DNA of 64,000 bases. It comes from Roseovarius gaetbuli. GTDB taxonomy: Bacteria; Pseudomonadota; Alphaproteobacteria; Rhodobacterales; Rhodobacteraceae. Location: the NCBI RefSeq assembly GCF_900172365.1, contig NZ_FWFJ01000009.1, positions 51,725 through 115,724 on the forward strand. Direction: 5' to 3'. The position numbers and the translations under genes are program-made. This document shows positions 46,511 to 54,919 of the stretch, piece after piece; within the stretch, counting starts at the first letter, position 1; each line of letters begins with the position of its first letter. The notes under the pieces are model-generated. The model was not told where the DNA came from, ran no database searches, and saw only the letters and a program-made list of their open reading frames with translations.

Positions 46511-47583
46511 TCAAGCCAACCCTGAAGGTTCGATTCCACAATGGATGATAGCGCCTTGATATGCGCATCCTGATCATTCAGGCAGGGAATATAGGTAAAT
46601 TCCTCGCCGCCCGCTTCTTCAAAGCTTTCGCGGATCTCTTCATTGATCTCTTCCAGCGTCTCGATGCAGTCGGCGGAAAAGGCCGGCGCCATCACGGCGA
46701 TGCGCTTTTTGCCGTCTTCGCGGGCAAGCCGGGCAACCTCGTCCACTGTATAGGGCTTTAGCCATTCTTCGGGGCCAAAGACCGATTGGAACGTCGTGGT
46801 GATCTCGGTATCATCCCAGCCAAGCCGCTCTTTCAGAAGCCGCGTCGTTTTCTGACAGTGACAATGATAGGGGTCACCCTGCATAAGATAGCGTTTCGGC
46901 ATCCCGTGATAGGACACCACAAGGATATCGGGGCGGTTTTCGACATTCGCATAGGCGGTCTCGACCGATTCGGCCAAGGCCTCGATATAAAGCGGATTCT
47001 CGAAATAGGGCTCGACCACGCGGGCGATCGGCTGCCATGTTTCGTCCATCAGCGCGCGAAAGAACTGATCGTTGGCGGTGGCCGATGTGGCGCCGGCGTA
47101 ATGCGGGTAAAGCGGAAAGAACAGGATCCGGGTACAGCCGGCCTCGACCATGGCACGGACCTTGGATTTGGTCGACGGATTGCCATAGCGCATGCAGAAA
47201 TCAACCATCACCTGATCGCCGTACCTTGCCTCAAGCGCGGTGGCCATCTTTGCGGTCTGGTCGCGCGTGATGGTCATCAGCGGGCTTTCGCCCTTGTCCT
47301 CGTTCCAGATGGATTTATAGGCGTGGCCGCTGGTGAAGGGGCGCTTGGTCAGGATGATCAACTGTAACAGCGGCTGCCATTTCCAGGGGGCATAGTCGAT
47401 GACACGACGATCCGAGAGGAATTCGTTCAGATAGCGGCGCATTGACCAGTAATCGTAATTATCCGGCGTCCCGAGATTGGCCAGCAGAACCCCCGTCTTG
47501 GCGCGTGGAATTGCGGGGTGATCGCCGGGCGCATGGGGCGGACGAACGGCAGGGTTGCTTGCATCGGGCATGGTCTGGGTCAA
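46507..47583 (-). CDS. hemH: Ferrochelatase
   Basis: HemH inserts iron into protoporphyrin IX, the last step of heme synthesis. It has 358 residues including about 27 extra polar residues before TGVLLANLGTPD. The catalytic histidine is in VVSYHGMPKRYL near 210, and PAFSADCIETLEEI near 295-308 is the conserved metal-binding region. DPYHCHCQKTTRLL follows. It is a single gene next to the small membrane peptide. Confidence 0.96.
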   Translation of the reverse strand: MTQTMPDASNPAVRPPHAPGDHPAIPRAKTGVLLANLGTPDNYDYWSMRRYLNEFLSDRRVIDYAPWKWQPLLQLIILTKRPFTSGHAYKSIWNEDKGESPLMTITRDQTAKMATALEARYGDQVMVDFCMRYGNPSTKSKVRAMVEAGCTRILFFPLYPHYAGATSATANDQFFRALMDETWQPIARVVEPYFENPLYIEALAESVETAYANVENRPDILVVSYHGMPKRYLMQGDPYHCHCQKTTRLLKERLGWDDTEITTTFQSVFGPEEWLKPYTVDEVARLAREDGKKRIAVMAPAFSADCIETLEEINEEIRESFEEAGGEEFTYIPCLNDQDAHIKALSSIVESNLQGWLD

Positions 47584-47631
47584 TCCTTACTGTCTCGGGT
47601 TAAGGCTGACATAAAGGTTGTGACCCCAAGG

Positions 47632-48447
47632 TCAATCTTTCAGCGGTGTTTCTTTGGCCCCGAGGGCATCGGCGAGCCGTGCACCGGCCGATCCGGGGCG
47701 CAGGGGCTGGGGCTGGCTTGCATCCGGGGACCAGCCGGTCAGGAAAATCATCTCGAAGGTGGCGGGAATGCGCCCCTCGGCATCGCCAAACTCCTGGGTA
47801 TAGATGTCTGCGGCCCGATCAAACAGCGCGCGCAGGGTTGCGCGCCGCGGCCGGTTGGTCATTGCGTTGCCCTCGCCCATCGCGCGTAATTCATGCATAA
47901 GGTGGCGCGGCGAGGCATAGCTTGTCTTGAGCGGCAGGGTGTCGGCCACCGGAAGGGCAAAGCCCGCGCGCTGCAAGAGCGCGCCAAGATCGCGGATTTC
48001 ACCCATCGGCAGAATGCGCGGCGATAGCCCGCCAAGCAGGTCTGATTCCGCCTGCGCTAGGGCGATGCGCAACTCATGCAGGGTTTCGCCACCAAACAGC
48101 ACGCTCAGCATAAGGCCATCGGGCTTGAGCGTGCGCCGCGCTTGAATAAGCTGGCCCACCGGGTCATTCGCCCAATGCAGGCAAAGCGCGTGAATCACCA
48201 AATCATGCGATTGCGGTTCAAGCGAAAGGGTTTCGTCATCCTTAACGCAGAGGGCCTCTGGGAAACGATTTTGCCAGAACTCTGGAAAACCCGTCACCAC
48301 GGCGGGCGCGGTAAAGGATTTCTTAACCAAGCTCAGACGATCCTCGATCTCATCAGCAGCGGCTTCATGCAGAAACCATTCAGGCGCGCGCAAAGCGCGT
48401 TGGCGATTGCGATTCAGGGCGGAACGGTCTGTCAGGGTTTGTGTCAT
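47632..48447 (-). CDS. SAM-dependent methyltransferase, BioC / NDUFAF5-like
   Basis: About 271 residues from the ATG at 48447. MTQTLTDRSALNRNRQRALRAPEWFLHEAAADEIEDRL-type N-termini are typical of the NDUFAF5-like methyltransferases of alphaproteobacteria. The SAM region is unusual, with little of the GCG motif, and HDLVIHALCLHWANDPVGQLIQARRTLKPDGLMLSVLFGG follows. BioC (biotin synthesis) is the other possibility, but no bio genes are near. It is divergent from comF with only 21 nt between start codons. Confidence 0.72.
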   Translation of the reverse strand: MTQTLTDRSALNRNRQRALRAPEWFLHEAAADEIEDRLSLVKKSFTAPAVVTGFPEFWQNRFPEALCVKDDETLSLEPQSHDLVIHALCLHWANDPVGQLIQARRTLKPDGLMLSVLFGGETLHELRIALAQAESDLLGGLSPRILPMGEIRDLGALLQRAGFALPVADTLPLKTSYASPRHLMHELRAMGEGNAMTNRPRRATLRALFDRAADIYTQEFGDAEGRIPATFEMIFLTGWSPDASQPQPLRPGSAGARLADALGAKETPLKD

Positions 48448-48468
48448 AGCGGGGACAATAGGGCGAGT

Positions 48469-49194
48469 ATGCAGGCTTTTCAAACGGCACTTCAGGTGGT
48501 TTATCCGGCGCGCTGCACGTTGTGCGGCTGTCATGTCGAAAGCGATTTTGGCCTATGTGGTCCGTGTTGGCGCGACACGCCATTTATTGCCGGTCTGGTG
48601 TGCGATGCCTGCGGCGTGCCCTTGCCGGGCGAAAGCGGGGGACATGCCGAACATTGCGATGACTGCCTGAGCGTGGCGCGACCCTGGTCTCGGGGGCGCT
48701 CGGCGCTTGTGTACCATGAAAACGGCCGCAAACTTGTGCTGGCGCTCAAACATGGGGATCGACATGATGTGGTGCACCCCGCCGCCCTCTGGATGGCGCG
48801 GGCCGCGCAACCGCTTTTGACCCGCAACACGCTCATCGCGCCGGTGCCCTTGCATTGGCTGCGGATGCTCAAGCGGCGGTTCAATCAATCCGCGCTTTTG
48901 GCACAGGCGCTGGCGCGTGAGACCACCTTGCCGGTTTGCCCTGATCTGTTGATTCGCCCGAAACACACGCGCCCGCTCAAGGGTATGGGGGCAGAGGAGC
49001 GTCACGCCATGCTTGATAGTGCGATTCGTGTTCACCCCAAGCGGCGGGCCGAACTTATCGGGCGCACGGTGCTTTTGGTGGATGATGTAATGACATCGGG
49101 GGCGACGCTTTCGGCGGCGGCGCAGGCCTGTTTTTCGGCGGGCGCACAAGATGTGCGCATACTAACACTGGCGCGCACGGCCAAGGATGCCTAA
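48469..49194 (+). CDS. comF: ComF family phosphoribosyltransferase-like protein
   Basis: This is a 241-residue ComF/GntX-family protein associated with DNA uptake in competent bacteria, though of unclear biochemical role in most. Four cysteine pairs at the N-terminus (CTLCGC, CGPCW, CDACG, HCDDC) form a zinc-binding region. The type I PRTase domain has VLLVDDVMTSGATLSAAA near 205-222 as the PRPP loop. I choose ATG 48469; a much longer frame upstream is not part of the gene. Confidence 0.9.
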   Translation: MQAFQTALQVVYPARCTLCGCHVESDFGLCGPCWRDTPFIAGLVCDACGVPLPGESGGHAEHCDDCLSVARPWSRGRSALVYHENGRKLVLALKHGDRHDVVHPAALWMARAAQPLLTRNTLIAPVPLHWLRMLKRRFNQSALLAQALARETTLPVCPDLLIRPKHTRPLKGMGAEERHAMLDSAIRVHPKRRAELIGRTVLLVDDVMTSGATLSAAAQACFSAGAQDVRILTLARTAKDA

Positions 49195-49227
49195 GTTCCT
49201 GTCAAACAGGATTACGGAAGCACCAAG

Positions 49228-49485
49228 ATGAAACCAGTCGAAATCTATTCCTCGCCTCTTTGCGGGTTTTGCCACGCGGCCAAGCGGCTGCTCAAGCAAA
49301 AGGGCGTCAACTTTTCGGAAGTCAACGTGCTGGCCCAACCGGCCCGCAAATCCGAGATGCTGAAACGTGCCAACGGTCGTCACACCGTGCCGCAAATCTT
49401 TGTCGGTGACACCCATGTCGGTGGCTATGATGACCTCTCTGCGCTTGATCGGGCAGGTAAACTTGATGCCTTGCTGGCCAAGTGA
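49228..49485 (+). CDS. grxC: Glutaredoxin 3
   Basis: This is an 85-residue dithiol glutaredoxin using glutathione. The active site is CGFC (residues 12-15 of KPVEIYSSPLCGFCHAAKRL), slightly different from the usual CPYC, which may tune redox potential. TVPQIFVGDTHVGGYDDL carries the glutathione-binding TVP and GG motifs. It starts 33 nt after comF and its stop overlaps the possible upstream start of the amidase gene, so comF-grxC-amidase-marR may be one transcript. Confidence 0.93.
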   Translation: MKPVEIYSSPLCGFCHAAKRLLKQKGVNFSEVNVLAQPARKSEMLKRANGRHTVPQIFVGDTHVGGYDDLSALDRAGKLDALLAK

Positions 49486-49490
49486 TTCCG

Positions 49491-50324
49491 ATGCGCGCGG
49501 GGCTTGTTCAACTTAACAGCAGCGATGATCCGGTAGCGAACCTGCCGGTCACGCTGGCGTTTGTTGACGATGCAGTCGCGCAGGGCGCCGAGTTTGTCTT
49601 GACGCCCGAGGTGACCAATTGCGTTTCTGGAAGCCGCGCGCATCAAAAGGCGGTTTTGCACCCCGAGGAGAGCGACCCGACCCTCAAGGCGTTGCGCGCC
49701 AAGGCGACAGAGCGGAAAATCTGGCTTTTGATCGGCTCGCTTGCGCTCAAGACATACGATCCGGATGGCCGGTTTGCCAATCGGAGCTTTCTGATCGGGC
49801 CGGATGGTGGGATCGTCGCGCGCTATGACAAGATTCATATGTTCGATGTCGATGTGTCGCCCGAAGAAACCTATCGCGAATCAGACGGATTTCGCCCCGG
49901 CAGTCGCGCTGTTGTCGCGGACCTTCCGATTGGAAGGCTTGGCCTTAGCATTTGCTATGACATCCGGTTTCCGCATCTTTACCGCCGCCTTGCCCATGCC
50001 GGGGCGCGCATCCTGAGCGTGCCTGCGGCGTTTTCCTATGTCACCGGCGCCGCGCATTGGGAAAGCCTTTTGCGCGCGCGGGCGATTGAAAACGGCTGTT
50101 ACGTTCTTGCCCCGGCGCAGACCGGCACCCATGCGGCAAGCACCGGGCGGGCCCGGAAAACCCATGGTCACAGCCTTGTTGTTGCCCCCTGGGGCGAGGT
50201 TCTGGCCGATGGCGGCACTGAACCCGGCGTTGTGATGGTTGATCTTGACCCAGCCGAGATTGACAGCGCGCGGGCGCGTGTCCCGTCTTTGCGTCATGAC
50301 ACAGAGTTTGACGGCCCGGCATGA
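49491..50324 (+). CDS. Carbon-nitrogen hydrolase (nitrilase superfamily, Nit-type amidase)
   Basis: About 277 residues from ATG 49491; a GTG at 49482 in the grxC stop is an alternative. The catalytic triad of the superfamily is visible: Glu in LTPEVTN near 41, Lys in YDKIHMFDVDV near 110, and Cys in LSICYDIRFPHLYR near 146. Similar to Nit2-like amidases that repair deaminated glutathione or hydrolyse alpha-ketoglutaramate. The neighbouring glutaredoxin fits a glutathione role, by inference only. Confidence 0.88.
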   Translation: MRAGLVQLNSSDDPVANLPVTLAFVDDAVAQGAEFVLTPEVTNCVSGSRAHQKAVLHPEESDPTLKALRAKATERKIWLLIGSLALKTYDPDGRFANRSFLIGPDGGIVARYDKIHMFDVDVSPEETYRESDGFRPGSRAVVADLPIGRLGLSICYDIRFPHLYRRLAHAGARILSVPAAFSYVTGAAHWESLLRARAIENGCYVLAPAQTGTHAASTGRARKTHGHSLVVAPWGEVLADGGTEPGVVMVDLDPAEIDSARARVPSLRHDTEFDGPA

Positions 50325-50767
50325 ACGATTCGACCAGCAATTCCCTGGCGGTGGCCTTGTTCAGTGAAATTCTCACCAATGAACAGCTTATCCGCAATCG
50401 GTTAAGCCGGGTGTTGCCCAAGGGCATGGAAATCTCGCACTTCTCGGTTCTCAACCACCTTGCCCGCACCGGTGACGAGCGAAGCCCGGCGCAACTTGCC
50501 AAGAGCTTTCACGTAACGCGCGGCGCAATGACCAACACGCTAAGCAAGCTTGAATGGGCCGGATACGTGCATATCCGCCCCGATTGGGATGATGCGCGCC
50601 GCAAGATGGTCGCGATAAGCCCGTCTGGGCGACAAGCGCGCGATGCCGCCATCGCCGCGATCACCCCGATGGTCTCGGAATTGATCAGCGATCTTGGTGA
50701 AGACAGAGTGCGCGCAAGCCTTCCGGTGCTGCGCGAGCTGCGCTCCAAGCTGGAACCGGGGGTTTAG
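50321..50767 (+). CDS. MarR family transcriptional regulator
   Basis: This is a 148-residue winged-helix regulator. The DNA-binding region includes [60 protein letters not shown], with recognition helix around [13 protein letters not shown] and the wing D-DARRK. It overlaps the amidase gene by 4 nt, so it may control that unit or itself. It is convergent with ubiG. Confidence 0.88.
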   Translation: MNDSTSNSLAVALFSEILTNEQLIRNRLSRVLPKGMEISHFSVLNHLARTGDERSPAQLAKSFHVTRGAMTNTLSKLEWAGYVHIRPDWDDARRKMVAISPSGRQARDAAIAAITPMVSELISDLGEDRVRASLPVLRELRSKLEPGV

Positions 50768-51510
50768 CCCGGCTTGACGCTTGCGGTGACGTAATTCACA
50801 CTCAAATCCCTGTCCGACAAACGCCAGACCCAGGTGATCGGGTTGAAGACAAAGCCCTTGCGATCAACCGGATCAAGCCCCGCCTTGCGCAGCAGGTCGT
50901 ATAACTCGTCCGGGGTGATGAATTTCGACCATTCATGCGTGCCCTTGGGCAGCCAGCGCATCACGTATTCAGCGCCGACAATCGCCATGGCAAAGCTTTT
51001 GGGATTGCGGTTGATGGTTGAACAAATCTGAATCCCGCCGGGTTTAAGCAGCTGCTGACAGGCGGTGAGATATGTCAAGGGATCGGCCACATGCTCGACC
51101 ACTTCCATGTTCAGAACGGCATCGAACTGTTCGCCTGCCGCCGCCAAATCTTCGGCGGTGGTGTGGCGGTAATCAATCGCAAGGCCGGATTGCTCGGCAT
51201 GGACCTGTGCAACGGGGATGTTGCGCGGCGCGGCATCTGCGCCGACAACCTCGGCGCCCAAACGCGCCATCGGCTCGCTTAGCAGCCCGCCACCACAGCC
51301 GATATCGAGAATGCGCAAGCCCTTGAACGGCGCGTCCTTGGTAAGATCACGGTCATATTCCGCCGCGATTTGCGAGGTGATGTAATCAAGTCGGCAGGGG
51401 TTCAGCATGTGAAGCGGCTTGAACTTTCCGTTCGGATCCCACCATTCGGCGGCCATTGCCTCGAACTTGGCGACTTCGCTTGGATCAATAGTGCTCTGAG
51501 CGGCTTGCAT
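50764..51510 (-). CDS. ubiG: Ubiquinone biosynthesis O-methyltransferase UbiG
   Basis: UbiG performs both O-methylations in ubiquinone synthesis. About 248 residues from the ATG at 51510, chosen because GGAGAG precedes it; another ATG lies 12 nt upstream. [25 protein letters not shown] is the family N-terminus, [26 protein letters not shown] the SAM motif near 67-92, and [28 protein letters not shown] is also typical. It is divergent from pip. Confidence 0.95.
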   Translation of the reverse strand: MQAAQSTIDPSEVAKFEAMAAEWWDPNGKFKPLHMLNPCRLDYITSQIAAEYDRDLTKDAPFKGLRILDIGCGGGLLSEPMARLGAEVVGADAAPRNIPVAQVHAEQSGLAIDYRHTTAEDLAAAGEQFDAVLNMEVVEHVADPLTYLTACQQLLKPGGIQICSTINRNPKSFAMAIVGAEYVMRWLPKGTHEWSKFITPDELYDLLRKAGLDPVDRKGFVFNPITWVWRLSDRDLSVNYVTASVKPG

Positions 51511-51558
51511 TCTGCTCTCCATATGCTCTTTTGGTCATGCGCGTTATATAGGACATTC

Positions 51559-52533
51559 ATGGACAAATTCTCAGGCCAAAAGAGCGCAATTCAATATCTA
51601 TATCCGCCGGTCGAGCCATTTGACCGGCAAATGATGGATGTGGGCGACGGGCACAGCATTTATGTCGAACAATCCGGGCGCCGCGATGGTCTTCCGGTGG
51701 TGGTTTTGCATGGCGGTCCGGGCGGCGGGTGCAGCCCGGCGATGCGGCGCTATTTCGATCCGGCGATTTATCGAATCATCCTGTTTGATCAGCGCGGGTG
51801 CGGGCGATCAAAGCCCCACGCCAGTGTCGAGGACAACACCACATGGCATCTGGTTGCCGATATCGAGCATATCCGCCGCGCGCTCGGCATCGAGAGCTGG
51901 ATCGTCTTTGGCGGAAGCTGGGGCGCGACGCTTGCCTTGATTTACGCACAGGCCCATCCTGCCCCGGTAACGCATCTTGTGCTGCGCGGCGTGTTTACCA
52001 TGACCGAGGCCGAGCTTAACTGGTTCTACGGCGGTGGGGCCGGGGCGTTTTGGCCGGAAACCTGGCATCAGTTTCAATCGCTGATCCCTCTGGCCGAACA
52101 GGGCGACATGATCGCGGCCTATCACCGACGGTTGTTTTCCGGCCTTTTGAACGAAGAGGTCCGCTATGCGAAGGCGTGGTCGGCCTGGGAAAATGCGCTT
52201 GCCACGGTGCATTCCACCGGCGTTGGCGGCGATAGCCCGGCGGATTATGCGCGCGCCTTTGCGCGGCTTGAAAACCACTATTTCACCAATCGCGGGTTTC
52301 TTGATTACGACGGTCAAATCCTCGATCAGATGGACAAGATCGCCCATATTCCCGGCACCATCGTTCAGGGGCGCTATGATATGATCTGTCCGCCCGGCAC
52401 CGCCTATGAACTGGCGCGGGTCTGGAAGAAAGCCGATCTGCGGATGATCCCGGTGGCGGGTCATGCCCTGTCAGAGCCGGGCATAAGCGCCGAATTGGTG
52501 GGCGTGATGAACCGGATGGCGAAAAAAGCCTGA
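51559..52533 (+). CDS. pip: Proline iminopeptidase
   Basis: This is an alpha/beta hydrolase of 324 residues (S33 family) that releases N-terminal proline. VVLHGGPGGGCSPAMRRYFDP holds the oxyanion region, ILFDQRGCGRSKPH is the family signature, and the nucleophile Ser lies in VFGGSWGATLALIYAQ near 115-130. The late VAGHALSEPG carries the catalytic histidine. ATG 51559 is chosen; the frame runs upstream across the ubiG start but that part is not family-like. Confidence 0.93.
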   Translation: MDKFSGQKSAIQYLYPPVEPFDRQMMDVGDGHSIYVEQSGRRDGLPVVVLHGGPGGGCSPAMRRYFDPAIYRIILFDQRGCGRSKPHASVEDNTTWHLVADIEHIRRALGIESWIVFGGSWGATLALIYAQAHPAPVTHLVLRGVFTMTEAELNWFYGGGAGAFWPETWHQFQSLIPLAEQGDMIAAYHRRLFSGLLNEEVRYAKAWSAWENALATVHSTGVGGDSPADYARAFARLENHYFTNRGFLDYDGQILDQMDKIAHIPGTIVQGRYDMICPPGTAYELARVWKKADLRMIPVAGHALSEPGISAELVGVMNRMAKKA

Positions 52534-52588
52534 AGTTTGCGGGCTATTGGCGCTTTTCCCGGCGCTTTTCCCGCGATATCCCGGAGGC

Positions 52589-53644
52589 ATGGAAACGCTA
52601 CCCGAACTTTACGCCCGGCTTGTGGCCGAGGGCGAACTCACCCGTGATGCGGCGCAAGAGGCGTCTTTACCCGAATTCGAGAGGATTCGGCATGCTTTGG
52701 CCGAGCAGCCGCGCAAAGGCTGGTTTCGCCGCGCGCCAGAGCCGCCCAAGGGGCTTTATCTTTGGGGCGGGGTCGGGCGTGGCAAATCCATGTTGATGGA
52801 TTTGTTTGTCGAGACGGTCGATGTGCCCAAGCGCCGGGTGCATTTTCATGCCTTCATGCAGGAAATCCATGCCGGGTTGCACGCGGCGCGTGCCCGCAAC
52901 GAATCCGACGCGCTGGCCCCGGTTGCGAAAGAGGTGGCCGATTCGGTCCGGCTTTTGGCGTTTGACGAGATGCAGATCACCGATATCACCGACGCGATGA
53001 TTGTCGGGCGGCTGTTCGAGGCGCTTTTTGCCGCCGGCGTTGTCGTGGTCACCACCAGCAATCGCATTCCCGATGATCTTTACAAGAACGGGTTGAACCG
53101 TCAGCTTTTCCTGCCGTTCATCGAGATCGTCAAAGAGCGGATGGTCCTGCATGAAATGGCAAGTCCGGTCGATTACCGGCAGGATCGCCTTGCCGGAAGC
53201 CCGAGTTACTTTACCCCGGTCAATGCCGAGGCGCGGGCGCAAGTGGAAAGCATCTGGCAGGATTTGACCGGTGGGCAAGGCGGGCCGCACAAGATCATCG
53301 TCAACAAGCGAGAGGTCGATATTCCGGCGTTTCACAACGGCGTGGCGCGGGCCACGTTTTACGACCTTTGCGGTAAACCCCTTGGCCCGGCGGATTATCT
53401 TGCCTTGGCAGAGGCGGCGCGGATGCTCATCCTTGAGGATATTCCGCAGCTTGGGCGCAGCAATTTCAACGAGGCCAAGCGCTTTGTCACCCTGATTGAC
53501 GCGCTTTACGAGGCGCGGGTGCGGCTTGTCTGTTCGGCGACGGCAGAGCCGGAATACCTTTACCTTGAGGGCGAAGGATCGTTTGAGTTTGAACGCACGG
53601 CCAGCCGTCTGCGCGAAATGCAGTCGGACGGTTGGGGCGAGTGA
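52589..53644 (+). CDS. zapE: AFG1-like ATPase, cell division protein ZapE
   Basis: This is a P-loop ATPase of about 351 residues. In E. coli ZapE acts on the FtsZ ring; the mitochondrial homologue Afg1/LACE1 acts in complex IV turnover. Walker A LWGGVGRGKSMLMD near 57-70 and Walker B LLAFDEMQITDITDAM near 125-140 are clear, followed by TTSNRIPDDLYKNGLNRQLFLPFI. The ATG at 52589 is very close to GGAGG (1 nt), so a start at TTG 52547 is possible but less family-like. Confidence 0.9.
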   Translation: METLPELYARLVAEGELTRDAAQEASLPEFERIRHALAEQPRKGWFRRAPEPPKGLYLWGGVGRGKSMLMDLFVETVDVPKRRVHFHAFMQEIHAGLHAARARNESDALAPVAKEVADSVRLLAFDEMQITDITDAMIVGRLFEALFAAGVVVVTTSNRIPDDLYKNGLNRQLFLPFIEIVKERMVLHEMASPVDYRQDRLAGSPSYFTPVNAEARAQVESIWQDLTGGQGGPHKIIVNKREVDIPAFHNGVARATFYDLCGKPLGPADYLALAEAARMLILEDIPQLGRSNFNEAKRFVTLIDALYEARVRLVCSATAEPEYLYLEGEGSFEFERTASRLREMQSDGWGE

Positions 53645-53650
53645 CGCGGC

Positions 53651-54580
53651 CTAGCGGCTTCGGGTCAGTTCAAGGAAGACATCCTGAAGATCGGCTTGTT
53701 CGGTTTTGACGTCACGAATGGAAATGCCCGCGGAGCGAACAGCAGCCAGAACCGCCTCGGCCGGGGTGGCCGCGGAATGATAGTTGATCACAAGCGCCCC
53801 ATCCGCACGCTTTGACACTTCAATCCCCTCACCCTTGGGCAGGGTTGTTGCCGGGCTGTCGGGGTGAATGATCATCGTCTTGGCATCAAGCCGTTCCAAA
53901 AGATTGGCGGTGCTGTCGCGGGCCACCAACTCGCCGAGGTTGATGATGGCGATCTCGTCGCACATCTCTTCGGCCTCTTCGAGGTAATGGGTCGTCAGGA
54001 TGATCGTCATGCCCTTTTGATTGAGGCGGCGAATGTTCTCCCAGAGCATCTGGCGCAGCTCAATATCGACACCGGCGGTGGGTTCGTCCAGCACCAGAAT
54101 ATGCGGGGTATGTACCAGCGCCTTGCCCAGCAAAAGCCGCCGCCGCATGCCGCCCGAGAGGGTTCTGGCATAGGCATCGGCCTTGTCCTCTAGCCCGATC
54201 AGGCGCAGGATCTCGTCGCTTTTTCGCTGTTTGCGGGGCACGCCGTAAAGACCCGCCTGCACCTCAAGCGCGCCGCGCGGGGTAAAGAAAGGATCAAGGT
54301 TCAATTCCTGCGGCATGACCCCGATCGAGGCGCGCGACTGGCGGGGGTTCACGTCCTGATCAAAGCCCCAGATCGTGACCTGACCGCTGGTTTTAAGAAC
54401 CAACCCGGCGAGAATGTTGATCAGGGTGGATTTACCGGCGCCGTTGGGGCCCAAAAGCCCGAAGACAGAGCCCTGCGGGACATCAAGATCAATGCCCTTC
54501 AGCGCCTGTTTTTCGGGGCTGTTGCGGCCGCCGCCATAGGTTTTTGTCAGTCCTCGGATTTCAATGGCGTTTGCGGCCAT
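53651..54580 (-). CDS. ABC transporter ATP-binding protein (ABC-2 type exporter class)
   Basis: This is a 309-residue ATPase. Walker A GPNGAGKST near 45-53, signature LSGGMRRRLLLGKAL near 141-155, Walker B ILVLDEPTAGVD, and the H-loop TTHYLEEAEE are complete. It has a C-terminal extension as in drug, heme or polysaccharide exporters of the ABC-2 group. No permease gene adjoins it, so its partner is elsewhere. The ATG at 54580 has AAGGGG upstream; a longer frame exists. Confidence 0.9.
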   Translation of the reverse strand: MAANAIEIRGLTKTYGGGRNSPEKQALKGIDLDVPQGSVFGLLGPNGAGKSTLINILAGLVLKTSGQVTIWGFDQDVNPRQSRASIGVMPQELNLDPFFTPRGALEVQAGLYGVPRKQRKSDEILRLIGLEDKADAYARTLSGGMRRRLLLGKALVHTPHILVLDEPTAGVDIELRQMLWENIRRLNQKGMTIILTTHYLEEAEEMCDEIAIINLGELVARDSTANLLERLDAKTMIIHPDSPATTLPKGEGIEVSKRADGALVINYHSAATPAEAVLAAVRSAGISIRDVKTEQADLQDVFLELTRSR

Positions 54581-54654
54581 GGTGCTCTTGCCCCTTGCTG
54601 GCGTATCAATCATATTTGGACCTAATTCAAAGTCACGCAAAAGGAAACGCCCCC

Positions 54655-54834
54655 ATGGTAACGCAGGCCCCAGAAACCAGAATTGTTGACGCCTATCGCG
54701 TGGCCTGTGACGGCGGCGATGGGGCGCTGGGCCATCCGCGCGTTTGGTTGCAGATTTCTCATGAAAAGGGCTATGTCGAATGCCCCTATTGCGATGCCAA
54801 GCTTGTGCACCGCGAGTTTGAAGGCAAGGTTTAA
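54655..54834 (+). CDS. Small zinc-finger protein, NDUFS6-like (CHCC type)
   Basis: This is a 59-residue protein. The metal ligands are visible as Cys (VACDGG), His (GHPRV) and two Cys (ECPYCDAKLVH), the zf-CHCC pattern. The mitochondrial relative NDUFS6 is an accessory subunit of respiratory complex I, and alphaproteobacterial complex I carries a homologue. The nuo genes are not in the window. AGGAAA lies before ATG 54655. Function by homology only. Confidence 0.8.
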   Translation: MVTQAPETRIVDAYRVACDGGDGALGHPRVWLQISHEKGYVECPYCDAKLVHREFEGKV

Positions 54835-54872
54835 ACCGGCCAAGCCCGCACCCGTGGTGATGCCGCGGGATT

Positions 54873-54894
54873 GAGTATTTTTGGAACGATGAAA
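54873..54894 (+). repeat. Copy B of a short repeated 5'-leader motif
   Basis: GAGTATTT, TT, then GGAACGATGAAA. It matches copy A at 30445 in 20 of 22 positions. Here it ends 26 nt before the polA start. Confidence 0.6.
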
Positions 54895-54919
54895 GCCTTC
54901 TGGGCGAAAGGGGCGCGTG

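Noticed and set aside
48076..48468. Upstream extension of the comF frame
   Set aside because: It runs antisense through the methyltransferase gene; ComF similarity begins at the ATG at 48469.
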